This document shows, one piece after another, positions 10,947-22,260 of a DNA stretch of 64,000 nucleotides. Location: positions 374,501 to 438,500 of the forward strand of contig BSBK01005646.1 in the NCBI GenBank assembly GCA_027943335.1, read 5' to 3'. The stretch is from Chamaecyparis obtusa (Eukaryota > Streptophyta > Pinopsida > Cupressales > Cupressaceae). The translations under genes were made by a program, and so were the position numbers. The notes under the pieces are model-generated. The model was not told the DNA's origin and ran no database searches. It was given only the letters and a program-made list of their open reading frames with translations. How positions within the stretch are numbered: position 1 is the first letter of the stretch; every line of letters begins with the position of its first letter.

Positions 10947-11777
10947 ACTCTAGAGGATATTATTTCAGCCCTTCTAGTAGAAGAAAAGAGGAAAAAAGAA
11001 GTCATAGAAGAAGATCATCAAATAGAACTTGCATTATACTCACAAAGTACTAAAAAATAGTCTAATAAAAATATAAGAGACAATAAATATTTATACTATA
11101 AGAAAAAGGGGCAGACAACATGCGTTTGTAGAACCAGAGCTAGTAATGTTCTTAAAGGAAAAATAAAAGAACAATCTAAAGAAGGAAATGTTGCATGCAT
11201 TTATTGTTCTTGCTCTTGCAAATTCTGAACTTCACCACATAGATCTAGATAATACTTTTGTTGACATTTGGGATAATCTAAAATTTTTTTTTGGAGAAAA
11301 AGCTATCAATGCAAAGTTTTCTCAAAAAATTCAATTGTTTAGATTGAAAATGAAAAATGGGATCACAATGTCAAATCATATAAGTAATGTAAGGTCTCTC
11401 ATTAGAAAAATTGGAGAGGTTAAGGCTCCTATTGATGATGATGATGCTAAGGCCATCCTATTAAATAGCTTATCTTCCAAATATAGTAATGTTGTGTTTA
11501 CACTAAGTCAACTCACTTTCTAGACTCTAGAGGATATTATTTCAGCCCTTCTAGTAGAAGAAAAGAGGAAAAAAGAAGTCATAGAAGAATATCATCAAAT
11601 ATAACATGCATTATACTCACAAAGTACTAAAAAATGGTCTAATAAAAATATAAGAGATAATAAATATTTATACTGTAAGAAAAAGGGGCAGACAACATGG
11701 GTTTGTAGAACCAGAGCTAGTAATGTTCTTAAAGGAAAAATAAAAGAACAATCTGAAGAAGGAAATGTTGCATGCAT
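10624..11777 (+). repeat. 577 bp tandem duplication inside the copia gag
   Basis: Unit 1 is 10624-11200 and unit 2 is 11201-11777. The offset is exactly 577 bases, for example TTATTGTTCT at 10624 and 11201, and GCATGCAT ending at 11200 and 11777. The copies differ by scattered substitutions and no large indel. The duplication repeats the gag core, the TAG stop and the zinc-knuckle region. Confidence 0.85.
11188..11523 (+). pseudogene. Copia gag fragment, copy 2
   Basis: This is the second copy of the capsid segment produced by the 577 bp duplication, with the same TAG stop after TLSQLTF. Its knuckle region (about 11660-11705) reads YCKKKGQTTWVC. This is closer to the family form (YCKKKGH....C) than copy 1, but His is still replaced by Gln. 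Apparent ORF starts before the repeat join are artefacts of the junction. Confidence 0.7.
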
Positions 11778-12444
11778 TTAAAATGAGGACACATCAGATG
11801 ATGGAGAGTTTGTTAATAATTTTTAGTCTCCCATTAATCACAATCTTGTAAATTGAACCTTCACATTTGGAGATTGGCGACATCAAAGGATGGAGGAATT
11901 TCCATCATCTCAAGTCAGCTTCTCGCTTAGAGATGGTGTTCAACATGAGGAGAATTTTTGGCATTTTTTTATTTTCTATTTTGTTTTCCTCTCTAATGAT
12001 GACAAGTTTGTAGAATGCATATTTTTTGAACATCCATTTTGGAGACAAGTTTGGGACTTGATATTGCACTCAATATTGATTGTTGTCCAGTGAGATTCAG
12101 AGTATATGATCAAGAATTATACCCTTTTGCGGTTACTAGATAATGATAGAGATTTGTTGCATCTCTTAGGGGTCATTGCTGAATAATTCAAGACTATGAT
12201 TTGAGAGTTTGGGACTGAGAGCTTAAGAACACAATTGGAAGATACACCTTTCCAAGGGTCGGGAGAAAACTTAATGGAGCCTTGCATGATTCAATATTTG
12301 CTACTTCAAAAGAATTTTTTCTCAAAATATGTATTCAGATTATGTAATCAACATGTTTTTGTTATGGCAAGCTTATGGGGGGTCCCTAGGGAAAAGTAAA
12401 TTTGATGTGTTTTAGGATCAATGTTTTAAGGAGGGTAATATTCA

Positions 12445-12597
12445 TGTAATAGCATTGATGTGTGTAACTTTCTATCAATTATAATACATTTCATATTAGT
12501 TATAATTGTACAATTACCAAACTACATATATCTCCTGTATAAAGTGATACAAATTTATTGAATAATATATCAAATGTTTAATCCTCTAACTCTCTCA
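12445..12597 (+). repeat. Copia element 3' LTR
   Basis: It starts TGTAATAG and ends CTCTCTCA, with the same 153 bp length as the left LTR. Differences are scattered substitutions, which indicates an old insertion. Confidence 0.7.
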
Positions 12598-12604
12598 ATG
12601 TTGG

Positions 12605-15360
12605 CCTAAAATCCAAAGATTGGTGCATTATCTCCTTTAAGAAATTTCCTCAGAGGATTAAAGAAATTTTATCCAATGAGAAATGGTAATGATCTCCCTT
12701 CTTTTCTTTTCTTATGAGGAAGTTATTCATGATTAGTATTTATTTGATGACTACTCTAGCATGGGTCTATGGAAAAAGTAATATGAAGTTTAAACAATTG
12801 AAAGATAAGCATGGTCTTACTATGAGACTTTAGGAGGATAACTATTTTCTCAATTTCATGTGGATGAAGTGTCACCTAAATGAAAAAGTTAAACGTTGTA
12901 TTAAAGATACTAGATTGGACCCCTAGTCATATTTCACCATGGAAAGAAACTTGTTTAATCTTTAAGGAGAAAATAGGATATGGTTGATGTGTTATTTTTT
13001 TAGACTTGGTTAAAGTAAAACCAAGTGGAGTCTCGAATTAGCTGACATCCTAGTATGCAAAATATCTCAAACTAATCTCAATATTGATATAATGATATCA
13101 TAATTTACTATCGAACGACATGAATGATTATGACAAACTAAAATTGATCCCTTATGGAAAAAGCTATTCTTTAGTTTGAAGGATCATTTTAAAATATTTT
13201 ATAGCAATGAATTCTTCCCTATAATGATGAAAGGTGATAATAAAAATTTAATTTTCTTAAAAAAGGTATAAGATAATAATCTTAAAGAAAATTTGGGATT
13301 GGTTTAAAAAGAGCTGTAATAATGGTTTCTTATTTTATAATAGAATTGGTGATTGTGGGCCTTTTCAAATGATTTTTTTTGATATCTAGCTGAATCTAGT
13401 CAAGGAGAAAGTTATCAGCGGGCATCTAAATAGATCTAAGCCCAAGTATTGTAGAGAGATTGTGTAGAATAGTGAATTATGGGATATCTTTAATAAGGTA
13501 GAGATGATGCCTTATTTTTTATGCCATGCAAGGATACAATAGTACCTTGTCCATGAAATTTTGGAATTCATGGCATTAGGGGAATGTTATTATTAGAAGC
13601 ATAAAGTTTAGTGTTATTTTATAAATTATTAAACAGACCACAAGGTTGATGTTTGAGGGTGAAAAAGTTGAGAAGTGAGGCTCTAGCGATTACAATTTAT
13701 ACATGAAAATGATTTTCAAGAAAGGAGAGAAGCTTTTGGTGGCTACTAATGAGAATGGGTATCATATATTCTATCTACCCCCTTATGCTTTAGTCTTCTT
13801 TCATGTTATAAATTATTTTATCCTAGAAGTTAAATATATTTCTTTTCATGGATATCAATTCCCCATTCTTAACCATATTAGGTATGGCCAAAGAATTAAT
13901 GTTTCATTTCTTCTTTTTTTGTCCCTAAGTAGAAGCATTGCCAAAGGAGCTTTAACTCCTCTACATCAAGGATTAATGTAAACTCTGTAACAATATTATT
14001 TTGAAAAATCTCCCTTTCATAGACACTTATTATCTTACCTTGAACAAGATCTGAACCAAAGTGTAGAACCATCTTGAAGCTTTGTTAAAATTGAGAAAAT
14101 TATGAGAAACCCGTTACTTGGAAACCCTAACCTAGGTGGTAATAAAAAGGGAAAAAATAAAAAATATGATATTCCCAAAATCCCTCTCAAATATACTTTG
14201 ATAGATACCAGTCCTTTTCAAAGAAGGGCCCCAACTTGTAAGTTGAGCCCTTCAAAAGTGAGAAAAATTGGAAAAGTGGCTAAGCAATGATCCCTCTAAT
14301 TAATGTTAATAAGGAAGAAGATGATGCAAATTTTTTTTTAAAAAAATAGGAGATGAAGTAGGATATGAGATTTGGGGAAAGGAGGTCAGCCCATCTATTA
14401 AATAAAGAAAAGAAGGAAAAATAAGCCATGGAGGAAGTGGTGCCAAAATGGATTTTGAATATAAACCAAAAGAGGGTGAATCAACAAATAATTTTGAGTA
14501 TGACAATTACAAAGACAAATAATATGAGTTAGGGGTAAAGAAAAAAAATAAGTTGATGGTTAATTTGAGTCAGTTGGAGGAAGCTATGAATATGGCTTGT
14601 AAATATCATGTTCTTCTTGGTAAAGAGTTATTGGAAAATACCCCACCTCCCCCTCGACTGGGTACTGAAAAAGATATCCCTTCCAAAATTCAAGATCAAG
14701 TTAATGACCTCAAGCAGAGAGAGGCATCTCTTGAGGATTCTTATTCTCCATCAACCATTACCAATGATTATTTTAGTATTACTATTCCTACTCTCTTCAA
14801 GGTTTTGGATGGTTTAATGAAAAAGGTCATCTTTTGTGTGGTTAATGGAAAGATCAAGATGAGGAAAATTGCAAAGAAAAGGAAGGTTGAGCATCAAAGA
14901 GAGGAGGAAAATTAGGATGAGGGGCATGGAGGATTATCGAAATGCGTAAGCTGAAGTGTCTCTCAAAGGATTGGGAGATGATTTCTAAGTTTAATGATAG
15001 TAAGGATAGTAATTATTAGTGTAGAAATTCTTAGAGTTTCTTATTATTTTGTTTATTATGTTGAGCTTTGGTAGATTTTTTTGTATTTCTAGTCTTTAGT
15101 GCAGGTGTCATTTTTTGGACTATATGTATCTTAAGTGTATGGGATCTTCTCTAGGCATGATATTATTTTGAAAAAAATTTACTCTCGTAGAAAATTTATG
15201 ATGGTATTTATAACTAACTTATGATAATAATAATAGCAGTTGTAGGATGAAGATAGTTGTGGATGCTAAAATTCATTCATTTATTTATTGATTTTGAGTG
15301 TTTTAGTTTTTTTGTTATAGGTGGGATCGGGGCCCTCTCCCTACCATTTCAATAAAAAAC
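12605..15360 (+). other. Decayed sequence, possible LINE (L1) relic with 3' tail
   Basis: No intact gene is present. Short + strand ORFs at 13703-13981, 14102-14290 and 14553-14915 have protein-like composition; the last is charged and ends in a lysine/glutamate-rich tail. None has a motif I can name. The end (15300-15360) reads GGTGGGATCGGGGCCC...CTACC...CAATAAAA, the style of plant L1 3' ends. I therefore suggest an L1 ORF1 and tail without ORF2, at low certainty. It could equally be a decayed host gene. Confidence 0.25.
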
Positions 15361-16748
15361 ATAATTATAGATGAATATATTTAAATGTCTTAATGTCCAC
15401 TATCTTTTAGATTGATAATTTAGGAGAAAATTATATTAATGCATAAGGATTGCATCAAACAATACTATTCTTGAACTATTTGCATCTATTCTAGATTTAA
15501 TAAGATGCATTGTTTTGTCAAATTGATTTTAATATCGTAAGGGAGACATGTCTTCAAACATGGTAGACTTATAGGTTGTTATTTTCACTCTTCTATAATC
15601 AACATCAAATTTTTATTATTGGCAATAATGAAAGGAAAAATAGTATCTTTCTAAAGAATTGAGTACTGGTTACTAATTAAAATTTGGTGTGATATTATGT
15701 TCTACAATGATAGAACTTATCCTACTACTATTGCATAATTTGGAAAGGAGTTTTTTACTATAATTATTGTTATTTTGTACTATTATGATCTCGGGAACAT
15801 AAAATTGGGAAGGTCTAATATATGATCAACATAATGTGTTATCCATTAAAAATATAAGTAATTTATGTTATGACTCCAACATGTCCTCAATTATAATTTA
15901 TACTAAAAGTATCACCACATACAAAGAATATCAATGATTTTGAAATATTCATTGATTCTCCTAATTTACATAATGTGAAGGCAGCTTGTAGGAGTATTGA
16001 TTCTTTATAAAATTAGATAGAAAGTGTGTAGGTGCAATGGCATATGTATAGAGCTTATGGATTAAAGCACAAATAACTATTTTGAAAAATAATTGTAATG
16101 ATAATCTTACATTTAATGTCTAGATTTAGAATAGCCATCATTCATGTAGGTAATGTTCACTTCCTTGTAAGGTCTAAGGAAAGCTATACTTGAATGCCTA
16201 GCAAAATTTATTTGTGGAGATGAAGTTAGAGGTAATGCTCTATACTAGAAGTAGTTTCATGGGAAGTAACATCATTGACTACAAGCAATTTCTTTACAAA
16301 CCACTATTTGACAACCTCTAGGGGATTTTTCCCTTAAGATACAAGCGTTCTCTACGATCACTTAAATTAATAATATATTCTCCATAAGGTTCGCTTGAAG
16401 TTGAATGTTGTTTTAAAGTTGTAATTTTGATAGTAGAAATATTACTAGTGTGAGGATTGGTCTATTGATAAATTTCGTTATACTAAATGTAGGATTAGAA
16501 CCATATATAATGTTCATTCAATACTATTGATAGAAGGCGATTCCATAATAAAATCAGTAAAGCTAATTTAACTTTAGAAATAAGTGGACAAAATCTAACT
16601 TTATGATTGATAGATATATTAAAAATAAATGTTAGAAAAGCTAATATAAAAAGGTCAATATTCATAATGATTATCGCCAATTTGAATACCAATGAAATCG
16701 TTGATATCTTCTAAAAATCAACATCCTTAAGCAACTATGGTTTTCGAC
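15361..16748. other. AT-rich DNA, nothing recognised
   Basis: No ORF above background, repeat or signal was found. The only longer ORF (16495-16692, -) is of biased hydrophobic composition and not supported. Confidence 0.5.
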
Positions 16749-16822
16749 AAGCTGAATACAATCTATTAAGCTCCGAGTAGAGCACAAGTTGAATACAATT
16801 TATTAGGCTCCGAATGGAGCAC
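16749..16822 (-). repeat. 37 bp tandem duplication downstream of the ubinuclein-like pseudogene
   Basis: Units 16749-16785 and 16786-16822 match at 32 of 37 positions. Only the second unit carries TTTATT (16799-16804), which is AATAAA on the minus strand. That is a possible poly(A) signal about 90 bp after the stop of the gene at 16890. Confidence 0.65.
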
Positions 16823-16889
16823 CTTAACAAAGGGGGAGGCTAAGACTTCAAGAAAGTAAAGAAAGACTAAGGTTAAACCTAAGACTTAT

Positions 16890-17507
16890 TCAGATTGCAT
16901 TTCGTTTCCCTCGATTTCCAGAGTAGGCTTTTAGTCTTCGTTTCATGTACGCCTCAAGAGTGCGGGGCTGCATCATGCCGCCAACAAGACTCGACACACA
17001 GTTAATGAATTCTTGTGAGAAGCTCCCATTCTGTTGCAGATACAACATGGTCGCCTCCTCCAACGTTTTTCTAACATTAGGCGGCAAGTATTGGCGCACT
17101 ATCAGCCTATCATCCTTTGCCTTACATTGGCGCAGTACTGGTAGAGGGTTTTCTGCAACAGCGTCTTCCAGACCCTTAAAAGCTTTCTTCATATTGCATC
17201 CATGAGAAGATGATTCGATAATTTGAATCTCTCTCGGAGCAGATGTGTCATCTCCGGCAGATTTCTCCGAGCTGCACCCACGAGAAGACTATTCTATCAT
17301 TTGAAACTCTGTCGGAGCAGATTTCTCCCATTCGCCATCAGAATCATCCGATTGGTCAGTGAGTATTTGGCTTTGTTGGGATCGTTTTAACAATTTCGTC
17401 CATGAAACAACTGTAGTCCTCTGAGGATTCAATTCGATTATGAACCTCTTTCGGGGTAAGCCGTTAGAATTACCCTGCCCTATCTTAGCCAGCTGCTCGT
17501 CCCCCAT
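16890..17507 (-). pseudogene. Ubinuclein-like gene, short form with one in-frame stop
   Basis: Ubinucleins are subunits of the HIRA histone H3.3 chaperone complex in the nucleus. The ORF begins at ATG 17507. Near residue 20 it has RKRFIIELNPQRTTVVSWTK, which matches the HIRA-binding HRD block of plant ubinucleins (F.VEL.PGETT.VSWKKL). A TAG at 17289-17291 interrupts the frame. The same frame then runs to 16890 and contains LPPNVRKTLEEA and a LVGGMMQPRTLEAYMKRRL stretch. These resemble the plant ubinuclein middle block (LP..VR.KL..VA ... LM..LG...Q.RTLKR.). The total is 206 codons, far shorter than normal ubinuclein, and no intron is visible. The recognition is from memory of the family. Confidence 0.55.
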
Positions 17508-17547
17508 GTAAGCAATTAGGGTTATTGTGTACGACTTTGTGTAACAT

Positions 17548-17560
17548 GCGATATATAAGA
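17548..17560 (-). promoter_or_regulatory. Possible TATA box of the ubinuclein-like gene
   Basis: On the minus strand CTTATATATCGC lies about 45 bases before the ATG at 17507. The spacing would allow a short 5' UTR. A nearby promoter would argue against a processed pseudogene. Confidence 0.35.
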
Positions 17561-17784
17561 ACGTGTGAGGGAAGTGATAAGCATGCTGTTAGGGCACCGA
17601 TTATAGCGGCCCAGATGTGGCGGCTTCCTATTTGCAGCCTGGCAATCGCTTATTTACAAGGTTATGATTGCCTCTGATAAGCTCATCACATGCAATTCTT
17701 TTCATTAATAAAAGAACTTAGTCAAATTGGGAAGGACAAATAATTTCCTAACGGAGCATACTTGCTATTCTTTATGTACGTATA

Positions 17785-18066
17785 TTAAATAAATTTAATA
17801 TCATCTGTAGGGGAACAGATTTCAAGAAGTGTCATCTGCTCGTTCCCATGTTCTCTGCTCAACTCGATATATATGTAATGATCGTGATTTTTCCACGTAT
17901 CAAATGTTTTCCTGGCAGATTGCTGTAAAAGACGACGCGAAGGCCAGTAATGAATCTTAATAAATTGAAAGGTATAAATAAATGAATAAGGGAACATACC
18001 AATTATTTTCGGTCGTTGGAAATCGGATAGAATTTGTTTGGAAATCCACATCTTAGCTTGATTCAA
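17785..18066 (-). CDS. Small ORF of unknown function upstream of the ubinuclein-like gene
   Basis: The 93-codon ORF has a protein-like second half (ARKTFDTWKNHDHYIYIEL). I do not recognise its family. Inside it are a GTATGT and a TTTTACAG that resemble splice sites 77 bases apart, but splicing there gives a frame that stops quickly, so no exon model is offered. It is about 280 bp before the ubinuclein-like ATG and could be a decayed exon of a neighbouring gene or chance. Confidence 0.2.
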   Translation of the reverse strand: MNQAKMWISKQILSDFQRPKIIGMFPYSFIYTFQFIKIHYWPSRRLLQQSARKTFDTWKNHDHYIYIELSREHGNEQMTLLEICSPTDDIKFI

Positions 18067-18100
18067 ATAGAATTTTACCCGTCCTACTCGTACAGGCCCG

Positions 18101-18309
18101 TTTGGTTGCTGGAATTAATCTGGAATAGGAAAATGGGAATTGGTGAATTGGCATAAGTTAATTCTAATTTTGGTCTAAAATGAGCATTCAGCCAATTTCA
18201 GATTCTAAGAGGAATTGGCTGAATGCTCATTTTGGACCAAAATTAGAATTAACTTATACCAATTCACCAATTCCTATTTTCCTATTCCAAATTAATTCCG
18301 GCAACCAAA
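18101..18309. mobile_element. Foldback MITE with 97 bp inverted arms
   Basis: The arms 18101-18197 and 18213-18309 are inverted copies with only 5 mismatches, around a 15-base loop. Ends are TTTGGTTGC / GCAACCAAA. This is the form of a small Tourist/hAT-like foldback element. All mismatches are transitions that keep G:U pairing in the RNA on one strand, so a transcript would form a long hairpin. No clear target duplication was found, so the superfamily is open. Confidence 0.8.
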
Positions 18310-19012
18310 TGTTGTGTATAAGGTCTCCTTATTGGAAGATTGGTATGCAGTGATAATCCTTCTTCTGTTTTCCACAAAACAACTGGCCACATTAGACTTA
18401 TAAGAGGTTCTTAAAAGTGTCGGTCCTCTTTATCAGGGGAGGGTACTTGGAAAAATTGGATGCTTTAGCAATACGTATCAGATATATATCTGCTTTCTGA
18501 CAAAAGCGAGGGCGAGGAACAGATTTTTTAGAATTGAAGGTCCCCAATTTTAAGTTTTAGAGGCACCCCGTTATATTCTTTTAACACAAGACTGAATTCA
18601 AATTGCATAGTGTAAATGAATAACTAAATATATTAATTATAATTTGTATAATAATATTAAATAAATAGGTTAATATTAATTATTATTCTTCATTGAATGA
18701 AAATTAAAATGTTATTTATATTAGAAAGAAAATATTAGAAATAGTCTAGAGTGATCAAATTGTAGTGAAAAAATCAATATTAAAAAAAGCCTTATTGATA
18801 TATTATATAATGACCTAAATTTAGTAAATTAGTTGTTATTTACATTTATATAACTACTAGGAGTTATATATACTACAAAAATATAAGAGACAATTTAGAG
18901 TAATAAAAATGTGTTTAAAAATTAATGCTTAAATATCAAGAATCATTTTTCATTTGCATTTTGAGTATAATTTTGAGAGCTTAGATCTAGAAGAAATAAA
19001 GGGTTGATGACG
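18310..19012. other. AT-rich DNA, nothing recognised
   Basis: No gene or repeat was identified. The sequence becomes very AT-rich after 18600. Confidence 0.5.
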
Positions 19013-19457
19013 TAATTTTGAGCTTGAATCTATAAGATGTCCGACAAGTTCTTTAATAAACAAGTACCTACAAGATGCTTGTTGGCCGTACAAATTCTTC
19101 AATAAAGTAACTCTTGAATATGTCCATACAAATTCTTGAAAAAAGTAACCCTTGAATATTAATTTTGAGCTTGAATTTATAAGATGTCTGACAAGTTCTT
19201 TAATAAACAAGTACCTACAAGATGCTTGTTGGCCGTACAAATTCTTCAATAAAGTAACTCTTGAATATGTCCATACAAATTCTTGAAAAAAGTAACCCTG
19301 AATATGTCAATACAAATTCTTCAAGAAAGTAACCATTGAATATGCACCTACTAAATGTCCATACAAAATTTTCAAGAAAGTAACCCTTGAATATGTCCGT
19401 ACATATTCTTCAAGAAAGTAACCTTTGAATATGTTCGTACAAATTCTTCAAGAAACT
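19013..19457. repeat. Minisatellite: 147 bp duplication followed by 38 bp units
   Basis: Units of 147 bp at 19013-19159 and 19160-19305 are nearly identical. Both contain, and are followed by, a shorter repeat of about 38 bases built on ATGTCCATACAAATTCTT and AAGAAAGTAACCCTTGA. Five or six copies run to 19457. The minus-strand ORF 18950-19249 is only the translation of this repeat. Confidence 0.85.
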
Positions 19458-20690
19458 TATATGTGATATTATATGTTTATTAGATTTGAATTCATGTTCT
19501 ACCATATAAAACTAAATGTGGGTATATATGAGATGCCAAAATAGAAAAAACAATGGAAATAAAAAATATATTTTTGTAATGTTAGAATTTTTTTGACTAA
19601 GTTAATTTAAACATTCCTTCAAGTATTCTCTTATTATAATTAAGATACATTGAATATTTTACTTTTCAATTTTAAATATTTTTAAATTTCAAAAATTTAA
19701 ATATTATCTTCTTTCAAATTTTAAGTGAAGTTGTACAATGATAGAGTTAATCTATGATGTATGCATATTTATAATATTAAAAAATACTAATCTTATTTCA
19801 TCAATATTATAATAATTATTTTTATCTTAAAATATAAAAAGCTAAATTATGATAATTCATTAAGATATTTTATAAAATTTTCTTAAAATAAATATGTGTT
19901 TCCAAGAAGAAATATTAAAAGTGGTGTTTAATTTTTAAATTACATCAAATATGTATCATGTTATATATTTTAAAATTGATTTTATATTTCATACTGTAGA
20001 CACATAAAATATTTTCATATAATTAAAAAAATCAATAGTATTTATTTAATTACCATTTTAGTATTAAGTATAGTTTAACAAGAGTACATCAAAAGATTTA
20101 TAGAATCATATATGTATCATAATCACTTATCACCTATCACAAAATTAGTATATCTACTATAATATTTTTCATCCCAGTTAAGAAACTCTATGACATAACC
20201 AATTACTGTAAAACATGACAAAATAAGTCTAGGGTCATTATGAGTCCCATGACCTAGCCACATCGTGACTACATTTGGCATCATCATTTCTAACCCTCTT
20301 GAGTGGAGGATCTATATCAGGAGCATTGGAAAGAGTAGTTTCCCACCAAGGGGCATCAGGTTATTTGGTCATCTTGCTAGCTTCTTCAACTTCCTTCTTA
20401 GAGAATCCTTTATCCTTCATGAATTGGTGAAGCACCTCAAGTTCCTTTTGGTCCAATATATCCTTGTATATGATGAAATAGTGGGTAGATTGAAGATCAT
20501 TTATGTAAATGATGAGAGGACCTTCCTAAGAAAGGATCATAAACCTACTTTTTGTGATCTCAAGAATATAAGATATCTACAACATGGTAGAAAACTAAAT
20601 GATTTTAAAGCCAAACTCAATAAGGCTCCTTTGCCATTCTTGAAAGGCTTCCTCATTCCTTTATTTCCATAAGAGCCATAGGACTTTAGA
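19458..20690. other. AT-rich DNA, no supported gene
   Basis: The stretch to 20220 is highly AT-rich with no signal. The + strand ORF 20265-20672 has no motif and may be the antisense of the LINE-like relic that follows on the minus strand. Confidence 0.4.
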
Positions 20691-21060
20691 AGACAAAAAA
20701 AAAGTACTTATTTATCTTATCATCAAAAGACTTGACATATCTAATGAACACTTTAATTCAATAGAAACTAAGGAAGGAGTTCCAATAGATAGGAGAACCC
20801 AAGATTATAGACCAAAGCATTTTTGCAAATTGACATTCAAAAAGGATATCTTCCACAGATTCAAGCATATTGTATATAAGATATGAACCTAGATTAAGAG
20901 CCAAAGAAGACAAATCATCACCTACAAAGACCTTTTTAAGTAGGAGAAGCAAACAAAAAAAAAATCTTCTTAGGTTCCTGAAGTTGGTGCCACATAAGAT
21001 TAAGGCTCACATGCCATTTTTAATTAGGATAATAAATACTCCAAATAATAGTTAATCCAT
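20691..21060 (-). pseudogene. Possible LINE relic: RT zinc-binding (zf-RVT-like) segment
   Basis: On the minus strand, 20758-20952 reads LESVEDILFECQFAKMLWSI. This matches the zf-RVT pattern of plant L1 elements (E..EHLFF.C.FA..IW). The upstream CP.C cysteines are not clear. The fragment is surrounded by stops. Confidence 0.4.
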
Positions 21061-21427
21061 AGTTGAATATCAACGGATTCTTTAAAAATATCACAAATAT
21101 ATGTAATAGAAACATCAAAGAATAGAGAACCATCGTAGAATTTGAGTTGATCGATAAAAGAGGTTATATGTAGTATTATACCTAGAAAGTATTGATCCCT
21201 AGGTTTTGTTGTCCATTAGTGTCTAGGACTTAGTCATTTTCTAGGCAATGTTGGTCAGTCATCACTGCGAACGAGTCATCATGTTAAGGCCTAGTTATGT
21301 TTAGACTTTTATCTTGTACAATTATCAAGCAATAGTTACTGTTGAGCAAGACAGTGGTCACTGAGTACTTTAGTAATAGCTGAGCAGTTTATGCTGAGTT
21401 GTATAGAAGTGTTAGTATTGAGCATGA
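21061..21427. other. Short spacer before the H LTR
   Basis: No ORF or motif was found. It has several words built on TGAGCA/GTTGAGCAAGACAG like those in the neighbouring LTR, so the true LTR edge could lie further left. Confidence 0.35.
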
Positions 21428-22106
21428 TGCAAGAGGGGATAGGAGGGGCTAGAAATGGCACACCCTAACCAGATCCACCTTTCTCAACAACACACAAAAG
21501 CAACAACACACAACAGTGAAAGAGAGAGAATGCATAAAATTTCCTATATTATCTTCAAATTGATTCATACATGATGGGCTGTAAGGCCCTCCTGATTTTG
21601 GCTAGATATTACAATCAAGTACAGAAGTCCTCCAACATGTCAGGATCTTCCAAAAAACTCTACTTTTCTATCTTCTATCTTCTATCAAAAAATTGACTCC
21701 TAAACTCTAACCAAACAACTACATTTATACAAGAGGCTATCAAACCAAGTTAGCCTTCAGATCCATAATCAATGGAAGGAATGACTAGATCTAGGTCCAC
21801 ATGCTTCCCAATAATGGATACCAACATTAAATCCATGACCCAAATTAATTGCACAAGTTAGCCTTAAAATAAATCCAAACTAAATAACTCAGTAAGCAAG
21901 GAAACTAAGTGCTAGAAAAGCATCACTGAGTGCTAGTGAAATTCACCGAGCACCAAAGAGATAACCGACCAACATTGGTGAACAAAGGAAACTGAGAAAC
22001 ACTAAACCAACTCAGTCAAAGCAGGAACTAAGCAACACAAACAAAATCAAATATGTTTTTGGTGACATAGGATTGCCAAGGAACCGAGATGCTCCTGCAT
22101 CAGACA
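21428..22106 (-). repeat. Chromovirus H 3' LTR
   Basis: In minus-strand sense it starts TGTCTGATGCAGGAGC (ending at 22106) and ends in TGCA near 21428. Start and end match the element I LTRs (38700-39669). The internal sequence differs, so H and I are related families and not one family. The left edge is approximate. Confidence 0.6.
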
Positions 22107-22260
22107 CCTAGTGTTATTTTAAATGATTCTTTGAATCATGAAATAGGTATGATCTAAGCTTCATCCAAATCAAACTATGAAATCCAAGAACTGTCTTCAA
22201 TCGGTCTATTCTTCCACTTTACCAGATGTTCCATATACTATTTTCCTCTTGTACTTCTAC
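22107..22260 (-). pseudogene. H chromodomain remnant
   Basis: The end of the integrase frame reads EEVKNILERRV. After a frameshift near 22205, LVKWKNRPIEDSSWIS follows. This is the second half of a chromodomain (YLVKWK..P.EDATW). Chromodomains steer integration to marked chromatin and define chromoviruses. Two TAG codons and the frameshift break it. Confidence 0.6.

Larger units (their letters stand above)
9418..12599 (+). mobile_element. Non-autonomous Ty1/copia element with gag only
   Basis: Two short LTR copies of about 153 bp flank a 2.87 kb interior. GTTGG precedes the left LTR (9413-9417) and follows the right one within 2 bases (12600-12604). Directly after the left LTR is TGGTATTAGAGC (9573-9584), the copia primer-binding site for initiator Met tRNA with one change. 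A purine run AAGGAGGG (12430-12437) sits before the right LTR. The interior has gag sequence only. No protease, integrase or RT motif was found, so it depended on proteins from other copia elements. Confidence 0.75.

Noticed and set aside
17785..18066. Two-exon gene with an intron between GTATGT and TTTTACAG
   Set aside because: The 77-base intron would change the frame and give an early stop, while the unspliced frame stays open; no exon model holds.
18950..19249. 99-residue minus-strand ORF with an internal peptide repeat
   Set aside because: It is the translation of the 147 bp minisatellite and has no other support.
20265..20672. 135-residue + strand ORF
   Set aside because: No motif, Kozak context or neighbouring promoter; probably antisense to a LINE relic or chance in AT-rich DNA.
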